Source: Streptomyces albipurpureus (GTDB lineage: Bacteria; Actinomycetota; Actinomycetes; Streptomycetales; Streptomycetaceae). Taken from it: 64,000 nucleotides of DNA. Within the stretch, counting starts at the first letter, position 1; every line of letters begins with the position of its first letter. The notes beneath the pieces are model-generated. The model made no database searches and was not told the origin of the DNA. It saw only the letters and a list, made by a program, of their open reading frames with translations. Positions 1 to 7,569 of the stretch are shown in pieces. Location of the stretch: contig NZ_JAMQAW010000099.1 in assembly GCF_023701525.1 (NCBI RefSeq), positions 42,153-106,152 of the forward strand. The letters run 5' to 3'. Position numbers and translations under genes: made by a program.

Positions 1-1
1 G

Positions 2-805
2 GACCGATTCGCCGCCGGGGTCCCCGGCGCGATGTGCACCACCGTGTTCTGCGGCGTACTCGACCCCGGCAGCGGGCGCCTCACCTACTCCAGCGCCGGT
101 CACCCGCCCGGCATTCTCGCCCACGCCGACGGCACCACCCTCCTTCTGGAAGAGGGTCGGTCGACCCCGCTTGCGATCCAACCCGACTTCCAGCGCCCCG
201 AGGCGCATTGCACCATGCCCGCCCGCGCCACCCTGCTGCTCTACACCGATGGGCTCGTCGAGCGCAGGCGCCGCCCGCTGAGTGCCGGGATCGATCAGGC
301 CAGCGAAGCCGTCCACCAGGGCCGGGACTGCGCCCTTGACGAGTTGGCCACCCAGGTCATGTCCCATCTCGCCCCCGCCGGCGGGTACGACGACGATGTC
401 GCGCTGCTGCTGTATCGACACCCGGGCCCGTTGGATATGACCTTCCCCGCCCAGTCCCAACAGCTTGCGCCTGTCCGCAGTGCCCTGCGCAGTTGGCTGG
501 CCCAATGCGAACTACCACCGCAGACCGCGCACAACATCCTGGTCGCCGCCGGTGAGGCATGCGCGAACGCCATCGAGCACGGCCACCGTCACACCCCGGG
601 CGACACCGTGCGTCTGCGCGCCGAGGCCTTCGTCGACAACCTGCATCTCACCATCGCCGACACCGGTCAGTGGAAAACCCCGATCGCCGCCGTCAACACC
701 CACCGCGGCCGCGGTCTGGCTCTGATGCGCGCCATGATGCAGCAGGTCACCGTCACCCCCGGCCCCGCCGGCACCATCGTCGACATGCACCTGAGGATTG
801 TCTGA
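2..805 (+). CDS. SpoIIE-type PP2C phosphatase / anti-sigma kinase, 5'-truncated by window edge
   Basis: The reading frame is open from base 2, so the true start lies upstream of the window. The first ~120 visible residues match the C-terminal half of a SpoIIE/PP2C phosphatase (SAGHPPG motif, then LLLYTDGLVERR, then a GGYDDDVALLL metal-site segment). About residues 135-257 form a GHKL/HATPase_c_2 domain of the anti-sigma type, with an N-box-like EACANAIEHGH and a G-box-like GRGLALMRAMM. In this family the phosphatase reactivates a phosphorylated STAS antagonist and the ATPase domain binds or phosphorylates sigma/antagonist partners. The stop overlaps the start of the following STAS gene (TGATG), which supports a partner-switching pair. 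The target sigma factor is not visible. Confidence 0.85.
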   Translation, partial: DRFAAGVPGAMCTTVFCGVLDPGSGRLTYSSAGHPPGILAHADGTTLLLEEGRSTPLAIQPDFQRPEAHCTMPARATLLLYTDGLVERRRRPLSAGIDQASEAVHQGRDCALDELATQVMSHLAPAGGYDDDVALLLYRHPGPLDMTFPAQSQQLAPVRSALRSWLAQCELPPQTAHNILVAAGEACANAIEHGHRHTPGDTVRLRAEAFVDNLHLTIADTGQWKTPIAAVNTHRGRGLALMRAMMQQVTVTPGPAGTIVDMHLRIV

Positions 806-1122
806 TGACCACACCGCTCACGCTCACACCCGGCCACCGGGCCGATGGGACCTCTCTGCTCACCGTGGCCGGAGAGATCGACATGAGCAACACCAGTGCC
901 CTCGCCGCCGCCCTCGACAGCACCAGGGACCGCCTCATCCTCGACCTGACCGCCGTCGACTACCTCGACAGCGCCGGCCTGAGCGTTCTGTTCGCGCACG
1001 CGCACCGCATGGAACTCATCGCACCGCCGCTGCTGACCAGCGTCCTGGCCATCTCGGGGATCGCCGAACTCACCACCGTCCACGAAGCCCCGCCCTCGGA
1101 CGCTGGCACTCCCCAGCACTGA
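805..1122 (+). CDS. STAS-domain anti-sigma factor antagonist
   Basis: A 105-residue single-domain STAS protein. The segment LILDLTAVDYLDSAGLSVLFAHAHRM contains the conserved DS-AGL loop, whose serine is the usual phosphorylation site of SpoIIAA/RsbV antagonists. The ATG overlaps the stop of the upstream phosphatase/anti-sigma gene by one base, indicating translational coupling and a cognate pair. It should be cytoplasmic and bind the anti-sigma kinase when unphosphorylated. The gene converges on the peptidase gene that ends 46 bases downstream. I am confident of the family, not of the signal it reports. Confidence 0.85.
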   Translation: MTTPLTLTPGHRADGTSLLTVAGEIDMSNTSALAAALDSTRDRLILDLTAVDYLDSAGLSVLFAHAHRMELIAPPLLTSVLAISGIAELTTVHEAPPSDAGTPQH

Positions 1123-1168
1123 GCATCGGGCCCGAGACACGGTGGCAGGGGTTCGCCCCGCATCCGCG

Positions 1169-2686
1169 CTAGGTGACACAGACGGTGTCCCGGGCAGGCA
1201 GGGTGCCGCGGAGCAGATAGGTGTTGACGGTTCGGTTGACGCAGTCGTTGGGGTAGTTCACATAGAGGGTGTGGGCTCTCGCGGGTACGGTCACGAGCTT
1301 GGACGCGCGCATGGCCCGATGCATTCGCAGTCCCGACTCATAGGTGGTACGGGTGTCCCCCGTGGCCTGCACCTGGAGCGCCGGGATCTGGTTGTCGACC
1401 ACGGTCAGGGGCTCGCGCGGCCTCTCCTTCCAGAAGGCGCAGGGAAACGGGGCATGGGTCAACGGTCCGAAGACCGGCTGTGTCTTCCGGCTTCGCTCCA
1501 CCGACCGCCAGTAGTGCTCGGGGTCGCGGGGCATGGCGGCGTCGGCGCACACCATGGCCAGCTGGGCCGCGTAGTCCGCCGCCCGGTCGCCACCCGCACC
1601 CTCGAAGAGCAAGTCCAGGGTTCCCCGCAACCAGGGGGGTACGGTGACCGGCCTCCCCTCGGCCGCGTCCGACAGGACCCGCAGCAGGTCGGCGAACTCC
1701 GGGTTCGCCCTGTCATCGCCGATGGAGACATAGAGCAGCAGCGGCAGTTCATGGTCGGTGATCCGGTGCCCGCCAACATGGATCGGCTGTCGTTCCGCCC
1801 GTGCGATCATCGCTTCGACGCCGCCGCGCACCGCCGCGGGCGTGGTGCCGAGTCCGTACTCACGGTGCCTCGGCGCGGCCCAGCGCGCGAAGTCGTCGAG
1901 CGCTCGCTCATTGGCCGGACCCTGACGGCGCACCATCACCATGGGGTACTCGGCGGGATCGGGCGCGCTGTCCAGGACCAGCCGATCGACGCGGTGGGGA
2001 AACATCTGGGCGTAGGTGGAACCGAGGACCGTGCCGTACGAATGCCCGAACCACGATGTCCTCCGCTCGTCGAGGGCGCCGCGGACGATGTCCACGTCCC
2101 GGGCGATGTTCCGGGTCGAGAGGTGGGGCAGCACATCGGGGTGCGTGTTCCAGCACCTACGGGCGTCCTGGCGGGAGAGCCGCACGCCTTCGTCGAACCC
2201 CGCCCGATCCGCACCCGGCGCGTGCAACAGCCAGGTGCTGCGGGTCAGTCCGCAATCCGTCGGGGTGCTCTCGCCGATCCCCCGGGTGTCCATGCCGACG
2301 ATGTCGTAGGCCGCCGCCACCGCGGGGCTCATCACCTTCCGCAGAGCTCGCGGCAGGTCGAGCCCCCGGACACCGGGGCCGCCCGGGTTGGTCTGGAGGA
2401 TGCCGCGCCGCTTCGCCGGATCGGCCGATTCGATGCGCGAGATGGCGATCTCGATGGTGCGCCCCTCCGGCTCGCCGTAGTCGAGCGGAACGGTGATCAG
2501 CGCGCACCTGGTTCCGCTCGCGGCGAGCGAGGTGTCCTTGCAGTCGGTCCATTCGACGGGCTGGTTCCGGAACCGGTCCAGAGCGTGGACCGCGTCGAAC
2601 GAGGAGGCCGGGGCGGTTGCCCCGGGGGCTGCGGCGAGGGTGGCGATCGAGAGGGCGAGCGCACCGAGAGCCGTGGGCATCTTCAT
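1169..2686 (-). CDS. Secreted alpha/beta-hydrolase, S33 tripeptidyl aminopeptidase-like
   Basis: A 505-residue protein with an N-terminal signal peptide (Lys, hydrophobic core, cleavage after an Ala-rich stretch near residue 25). The alpha/beta-hydrolase fold shows the NPGGPGVRG oxyanion-hole region near residue 100 and the nucleophile elbow WFGHSYGT near residue 217. A TAP-like C-terminal cap ends with the catalytic-His region ARAHTLYVN. This matches the Streptomyces SlpD/SlpE/Tap family of secreted exopeptidases that release N-terminal peptides. No strong Shine-Dalgarno is visible before the chosen ATG; a second in-frame ATG lies two codons in. A standalone esterase is less likely because of the TAP-like C-terminus. 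Confidence 0.85.
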   Translation of the reverse strand: MKMPTALGALALSIATLAAAPGATAPASSFDAVHALDRFRNQPVEWTDCKDTSLAASGTRCALITVPLDYGEPEGRTIEIAISRIESADPAKRRGILQTNPGGPGVRGLDLPRALRKVMSPAVAAAYDIVGMDTRGIGESTPTDCGLTRSTWLLHAPGADRAGFDEGVRLSRQDARRCWNTHPDVLPHLSTRNIARDVDIVRGALDERRTSWFGHSYGTVLGSTYAQMFPHRVDRLVLDSAPDPAEYPMVMVRRQGPANERALDDFARWAAPRHREYGLGTTPAAVRGGVEAMIARAERQPIHVGGHRITDHELPLLLYVSIGDDRANPEFADLLRVLSDAAEGRPVTVPPWLRGTLDLLFEGAGGDRAADYAAQLAMVCADAAMPRDPEHYWRSVERSRKTQPVFGPLTHAPFPCAFWKERPREPLTVVDNQIPALQVQATGDTRTTYESGLRMHRAMRASKLVTVPARAHTLYVNYPNDCVNRTVNTYLLRGTLPARDTVCVT

Positions 2687-2892
2687 GATCCCCGACGCTA
2701 CTGGTGCTCAGGGGATCGCCTTCGTCACTTGGCGATGTGTCGCCCGGTCGCTGCGTCGAGTGGCGGATCGGCAGAGGGGTCAACCGGCACGAGTGCGGAA
2801 GGTCCATGGCGAGGAGGAGTGAGCGGCCGTCCATCCCCTCGCCCCGGGTGCGTCGCGCGCACTGCGGACGACCAGCGTGGTGGCGCCTCTTC

Positions 2893-5313
2893 TCAGCCGG
2901 ACATGGGCGAGATATCGGCCCAGATCGTCTTGCCGTCGGGCGTATAGCGGGTGCCCCAGCGTTGGGTGAGCTGAGCGACGAGCAGCAGACCCCGCCCGCC
3001 CTCGTCGAAGACGCGCGCCCGGCGCAGACGCGGGGAGGTGTAGCTGGCATCGGACACCTCGCAGATCAGGGCTCGCTCATGGATGAGGCGTAGGTGGATG
3101 GGAGGCTGCCCGTAGCGGATGGCATTGGTGATCAGCTCGCTCACCACCAACTCGGCGGTGAAGCCCAGTTCGTCGTCCAGCCCCCACTCGGTGAGACGGC
3201 TGACCGCGTCCGTACGGGCCCGAGCGACCGCGGCTGGGTCGAAGGGCACTTCCCACGAGGCCACCTGCCCTTCCTTGAGCCGCCGGGTGCGCGCGATCAG
3301 CAGAACGCTGTCGTCGTCGGGACGGTCGGGGAGGAGGGCCGCGAACGCGTCGTCGCACAGCTCGTCAGGCGACGCTATGGAGCGGCCCGGGTAGTCGAGG
3401 ACCCGCAGGAGCGTGTGCCGCCCCTCATCCATGTCGTGGCTGCGGGCCTCGATCAGGCCGTCCGTGTAGAGAGCGAGGAGACTTCCTTCCGGAAGGTCGA
3501 ACTCAGCGGTCTCGAAGGGCAGGCCGCCGAGGCCGAGCGGCGGGCCGATGGGTGCGTCGAGAGTGTGCGCGACGCCATCGGGGCGGACGACGGCCGGCAG
3601 GGGATGGCCCGCGCTGGCCAAGGAGCAGCGGCCGACGACGGGATCGTAGACGGCGTACAGACAGGTGGCACCGATGTCCCCGACGACCTCCGCGTCGGCG
3701 TCGAAGGCCTCGGCGCCCAGCCGGATGACCACATCGTCGAGGTGGGTGAGGAGTTCGTCGGGCGGCAGGTCTATGTCAGCCAGCGTGCGTACGGCGCTGC
3801 GCAGTCGGCCCATGGTGGCGGCGGCCTGGATTCCGTGGCCGACGACATCGCCGACGACCAGCCCGACCCGTGCGCCGGAGAGCGGAATGATGTCAAACCA
3901 GTCACCGCCGACGCCTGCCTGACCGCCGGCCGGCAGATACCGGGAGGCGATCTGCAGCGCGGCCTGGGCAGGCTGCGTCTGCGGTAGCAAGCTCCGTTGC
4001 AGGGTCACCGCGGTCTGGCGTTCACGAGCGTAGCGACGGGCGTTGTCGATACAGACCGCCGCGCGAGCGGTGATTTCCTCCGCCAGGAGCAGGTCGTCGG
4101 ATTCGAATGGCGCCGGGTGTTGCTTTCGGGCGAACAGTGCCACACCGAGGGTCACCCCACGAGCACGCATCGGTACGATCATCACGGAATGCGCGCCGTA
4201 GAGGCGGAGGCGGGCCGCCCGCTCGGGATCGTGTTCCGCCCATGCGGTGAGGGTGGGTGCGGTGATCTCGTACACGGCGGGGCGGCCCAGGGCCAGGCAC
4301 TCGGCGACGGGCGAGGACATGGGGTATTCAGTCGGGTCACCTGGATTCAGCGTGCCCTCGGGGAATTCGCCGTCCACTGACCGCATGGCGGCTCGGCGCA
4401 TGGTGACGGGGCCGGTCGGCGAATCGGCAGGTGGTTCGTCGCCTCGCTGGATGAAGCTGAGCAGGTCAACTGCCGCGTAGTCCGCCAGCTCTGGCGTGGC
4501 CACCTCGATGAGCTCCTCAGCGGTGCGGGTGATGTCCAGAGTGCTGCCGATACGGCTGCCGGCCTCGTTCACCAACATCAGCCGCCTGCGGGCCCAGTAG
4601 TGCTCGGTACGGTCGGAGGCGGTGAGGGACACACCGCACACCACACCCTCGGGATTGGTCAGTGGCGCGAGTGCGACGGACCAGGCGCGCTCGCGGCTTT
4701 CCCCCGGCACTCGCGCATAGGTGTCCACCTGCCGCTGTTCACCGGTCTCGATCACTTCGCGCATGGCCTGGTCAACCAACGGGCTCTGCGGGCTCACCAC
4801 GATCTCCGAGGGGACCATCCCGCGTATCCGGTCCTCCGGGAGGGCAGCCGCGCGTTCCAGGGCGGTGTTGACCCGCATCGCGCGAAGCTCGGTGTCGAAG
4901 AGTCCGATGTGGTGGGGCGACTGGGCGAACCCCCACTCCGCGAGTGTCCGGTCCTCATCGGCCAGCGGGCCGGGCGCCGGGCTCTCGGCCATGAGCCACT
5001 CGGCACCTCCGTCGCCGTCCAGCCGTCGGGCCAGCAGCCAGATGTTGAGCAGATGGCCGTCACGGTGGCGCACGAGGGCCGTCCTGAGCCACCGGGTCCG
5101 TTCTTCGAGTGCCCGTCGCGCCTCCCCGGCGGCATGGTCGCCGAGCACATCGACTGCCGTTCTCCCCACGGCCTCGACGGCGTCGTAGCCGAGCATCCGC
5201 CGAGCCGACTCGCTCCAATGAGTCACCACTCCTCGACTGTCTGTGGTGATCATCGCCTGGTGCGTCGGCAGGGGGCTCGGCTGGTTGTCCGAATCTCCAA
5301 AATATTGTGGCAT
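2893..5313 (-). CDS. PAS-PAS-GAF-SpoIIE phosphatase with C-terminal HATPase
   Basis: An 806-residue cytoplasmic regulator. The order is two PAS-like sensor domains (about residues 15-235), a GAF domain (about 250-425), a PP2C/SpoIIE phosphatase (about 440-660; GGDWFDIIPL, GDVVGHG, SAGHPLP, LYTDGLIEAR, DDDSVLL) and a GHKL ATPase domain (about 680-806; VSELITNAIRYG, DEGGRGLLLV). This is a common Streptomyces architecture linking small-ligand, redox or light sensing to sigma-factor partner switching. The ATG is preceded by a purine-rich Shine-Dalgarno (GGAGG...AAAGG). It lies downstream of the transcobalamin-like gene on the same strand, separated by a strong hairpin, so it is probably independent. 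The ligand is unknown. Confidence 0.88.
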   Translation of the reverse strand: MPQYFGDSDNQPSPLPTHQAMITTDSRGVVTHWSESARRMLGYDAVEAVGRTAVDVLGDHAAGEARRALEERTRWLRTALVRHRDGHLLNIWLLARRLDGDGGAEWLMAESPAPGPLADEDRTLAEWGFAQSPHHIGLFDTELRAMRVNTALERAAALPEDRIRGMVPSEIVVSPQSPLVDQAMREVIETGEQRQVDTYARVPGESRERAWSVALAPLTNPEGVVCGVSLTASDRTEHYWARRRLMLVNEAGSRIGSTLDITRTAEELIEVATPELADYAAVDLLSFIQRGDEPPADSPTGPVTMRRAAMRSVDGEFPEGTLNPGDPTEYPMSSPVAECLALGRPAVYEITAPTLTAWAEHDPERAARLRLYGAHSVMIVPMRARGVTLGVALFARKQHPAPFESDDLLLAEEITARAAVCIDNARRYARERQTAVTLQRSLLPQTQPAQAALQIASRYLPAGGQAGVGGDWFDIIPLSGARVGLVVGDVVGHGIQAAATMGRLRSAVRTLADIDLPPDELLTHLDDVVIRLGAEAFDADAEVVGDIGATCLYAVYDPVVGRCSLASAGHPLPAVVRPDGVAHTLDAPIGPPLGLGGLPFETAEFDLPEGSLLALYTDGLIEARSHDMDEGRHTLLRVLDYPGRSIASPDELCDDAFAALLPDRPDDDSVLLIARTRRLKEGQVASWEVPFDPAAVARARTDAVSRLTEWGLDDELGFTAELVVSELITNAIRYGQPPIHLRLIHERALICEVSDASYTSPRLRRARVFDEGGRGLLLVAQLTQRWGTRYTPDGKTIWADISPMSG

Positions 5314-5553
5314 ATAAGACCTTTCCTCCCCCTTTCTTCAGTGTTCCCCTGCCTGCGGCGGCCCAACACACCGCGCGATGGTTTGGCGCTCCCGGGATCT
5401 CGCAGGTCGACCCGGGTAGCCGACCCGGAGCGGCGTCGATCCCGTCAACCGCCGATATGGCCTGGTGGGAACCGTCAGCAAGGGTGGCAAGGGCCTCGCC
5501 GCCCTGGCGAGCAGGTCCCCGTCGATCGCCCAGGCCAAGGATCGGTCCGGCGA

Positions 5554-5600
5554 ACTGGTAGGGGCCCGTGAGCCCATGGGGGTCAAAGGCCCCTACCAGT
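5554..5600 (-). terminator. Hairpin after the transcobalamin-like gene
   Basis: A perfect 13-bp inverted repeat (ACTGGTAGGGGCC at 5554-5566 and its complement at 5588-5600) with a 21-base loop lies nine bases beyond the stop of the leftward barrel gene. There is no long T tract, which is usual for GC-rich actinomycete terminators. The remaining ~240 bases to the SpoIIE gene hold no gene that I can support. Confidence 0.65.
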
Positions 5601-5608
5601 CCCAGGCG

Positions 5609-7021
5609 TCAGACTCCCCAGCGCAGGGCGATCGTGTCCCCGACGTTGATCACCTTGGCACGGGAGGCAGCGGCGAAGGCGGAGCCGTCCACACTGACCT
5701 TCCAGGTGTTGGAGCCGCTGTTGGCCTTGCCGTTGATCGCGGTGATGGTGCCCGAACCCGAGGACGGGGTCACGGAGGTCACACAGCCGGCCGGTGTCGC
5801 CGCGGAGGTCGCGGCGTTCACCACGTCTCCGAGAGTGGTCGTGGTGGCGGTGGGCGTGAAAGTGACCGAGCAGACCTTGAGCGCCCCGGCGCCGTCGTCA
5901 ACAGTCAGGGCGACTTCGGTGGCGGTGCCGGGGCTGAAGGCGCTCTCGGCCACCCACTGCGGGGCGCCCGCGGTGAGCGGGGTGGGCGGGGCGGTGGTGA
6001 AGCCGCCGCCCGCGACGGCGCGCAGCGCGTCGATGGAGGCGTAGGCGGAGGGTGCGGTGTCACTGGGCTTGTACTTGAAGCCGCCGCCGGGGTTGTACTG
6101 CTGGGCGATGAGGAAGTCGACGGGGGTCTTCCCCATGGAGGTGAGGAAGTCGCCGGTCTGGGGGTTGATGCCGCAGGCGTTGAGTCCGGCGACCGCCCAT
6201 CCGTTGGAGTTGGTGTTGACTCCGTACATGGCGTTGAACGCGCCGGTCGCGGGCGCCAGTTTGTTCTTGAGGAACGTTCTGGCCTGGACGATGTCCGCAT
6301 CCGTGTGGGGGACTCCCGACACACACAGGGCCGCCATGGAGGCACCGGTCATATCCACGTCGCTGGCGGCGCTGAGGCGGGTCGGATTGCCCTCGGCCTT
6401 CTGGTAGTCCCAGCCGCCGTCGTTGTGTTGGTTGGCGCGGATACGGGTGGTCATCGTGTCGAGGAGTGCCTGGGGCACTCGCTGGGCGCCGGTCTGGGTC
6501 TTGGCCCCAGCCAGGGCGAGCGCGGCGAAGACGGTGCCGTTGTAGTTGGCCGAGGGGCCGAAGTAGCCGGCTTCGGCACTCTGCCAGTAGCCGTAGATGT
6601 CGGCGATCAGATTGCGGGAGGCGGAGACCCGCGCGGGGTCGATGCCCGCCGCGTACGCGTTCAGCGCCCCCCGCTCGTAGTCGGTGACGACCGGTGAGGC
6701 GGCGGGCCAGCCCGCGGTGGCCACCAGGTTGCGGTAGACCGTGCGGGCGTTCTTGGTCACATCTCCACCCGGGGCCACGTCCACCACCGCGGTGCCGGCG
6801 GCGGCGAAGGCGCTGAAGGCCCATTCGTTGGAGAGTCCGGAGCCGGCATAGGAACCGTCCGCGGCCTGGAGGGACTTGAGGTAGGTGACGCCGTTGGTCT
6901 TGGAGGTGGCTATCTGGGCGGGGGTGGAGGTCGCCGCCGCGGGGAGCACGGTCAGGGCGAAGGCCCCGAGCGCGGCGGGAACGACCAGCGCGAGGCGTCG
7001 GGAATTCGAGGGACGGGACAT
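5609..7021 (-). CDS. Secreted transcobalamin/intrinsic-factor-like protein (alpha/alpha barrel + DUF4430-like domain)
   Basis: A 470-residue exported protein. Residues 1-30 form a signal peptide (Arg-rich start, hydrophobic core, AAATS). About residues 35-345 contain prenyltransferase/squalene-cyclase-type helical repeats (GVTYLKSLQAADGSYAG, NQHNDGGWDYQ, YNPGGGF). About 355-470 is a beta-rich domain with TLGDVV and a final WKVSVDG...VINVGDTIALRWG, the pattern of DUF4430 (transcobalamin-like C-terminal). No DXDD cyclase motif is present, and export argues against terpene cyclization. The start is the ATG with AGGAG eight bases upstream. A cobalamin riboswitch lies in its leader. I infer extracellular cobalamin binding. 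The fold assignment is fairly sure; the ligand is an inference from the riboswitch and the ECF neighbours. Confidence 0.75.
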   Translation of the reverse strand: MSRPSNSRRLALVVPAALGAFALTVLPAAATSTPAQIATSKTNGVTYLKSLQAADGSYAGSGLSNEWAFSAFAAAGTAVVDVAPGGDVTKNARTVYRNLVATAGWPAASPVVTDYERGALNAYAAGIDPARVSASRNLIADIYGYWQSAEAGYFGPSANYNGTVFAALALAGAKTQTGAQRVPQALLDTMTTRIRANQHNDGGWDYQKAEGNPTRLSAASDVDMTGASMAALCVSGVPHTDADIVQARTFLKNKLAPATGAFNAMYGVNTNSNGWAVAGLNACGINPQTGDFLTSMGKTPVDFLIAQQYNPGGGFKYKPSDTAPSAYASIDALRAVAGGGFTTAPPTPLTAGAPQWVAESAFSPGTATEVALTVDDGAGALKVCSVTFTPTATTTTLGDVVNAATSAATPAGCVTSVTPSSGSGTITAINGKANSGSNTWKVSVDGSAFAAASRAKVINVGDTIALRWGV

Positions 7022-7134
7022 GGCAATGCTCCTGTGATGACAGGGACGCCGGGCAGGACGCACCGAACCGCGGGGAAACCCTCACGGCGGCGGGTGCTGG
7101 CCGTCGTCCATTCGCGTGGTACGGCTTCGAACAC

Positions 7135-7292
7135 TGCTTGACCGCATGGGCATTCGGGCTTGGAAACGGCCCTCGTGCCGTCCCACACCGCTGCGCGTCA
7201 GCCCCGGATTCGCACCGGATTCCCCCACGTGGCAGCCTTGGAGGCTACCGGAGGGACAACCGGGCCACCAGGTGGGTTTCACTACCGCCTCT
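7135..7292 (-). promoter_or_regulatory. Cobalamin riboswitch (leftward)
   Basis: Read on the minus strand, 7204-7226 carries GGGAATCCGGTGCGAATCCGG. It is followed by CTGACGCGCAGCGGT (7187-7201) and, downstream, a segment ending CCAAGCCCGAATGCC that corresponds to the B12 box. This is the conserved core of AdoCbl riboswitches. It lies ~110 bases upstream of the transcobalamin-like gene, so that gene should be repressed when cobalamin is plentiful. The boundaries are approximate. Confidence 0.88.
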
Positions 7293-7319
7293 CCTGACAC
7301 GGCTGCATTCAGGTCACCT

Positions 7320-7470
7320 TGACGCTGTCTTCGTCTCCGTGTTCCAATCCGGCTGATAAGCACTCAACTTCAGGGGAAGCCGGTCGAAGTCCGGCGCTGA
7401 CCCGCAACCGTAGGCCCGGCCACCGCCGGGCGAGCCGGATTGCCTGAAGTGACAGGTTTCAGCGAGAAGC
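7320..7470 (+). promoter_or_regulatory. Cobalamin riboswitch (rightward)
   Basis: The plus strand reads GGGGAAGCCGGTCGAAGTCC, then GCGCTGACCCGCAACCGTAGG, and a B12-box-like CGAGCCGGATTGCCTG. A closing helix pairs ACTTCAGG (from ~7367) with CCTGAAGT (to ~7450). This is the canonical cobalamin riboswitch core. It precedes the five-gene operon that starts at ~7570 and is back-to-back with the leftward riboswitch. The outer boundaries are approximate. Confidence 0.9.
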
Positions 7471-7569
7471 GCCGTCGCGGACTACGGCGTGGTCGACCGG
7501 TTCTCTCCTCACATATGTCCGGGGAGTGCCCCTCCACCACGCTCAGCCGCCCGGAGGACACAAGGGGCC

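Noticed and set aside
1142..2947. Long plus-strand open frame (about 600 codons) opposite the S33 peptidase
   Set aside because: It is the antisense shadow of a GC-rich gene; its translation is Gly/Arg/Val-rich with no domain, while the minus strand encodes a full hydrolase.
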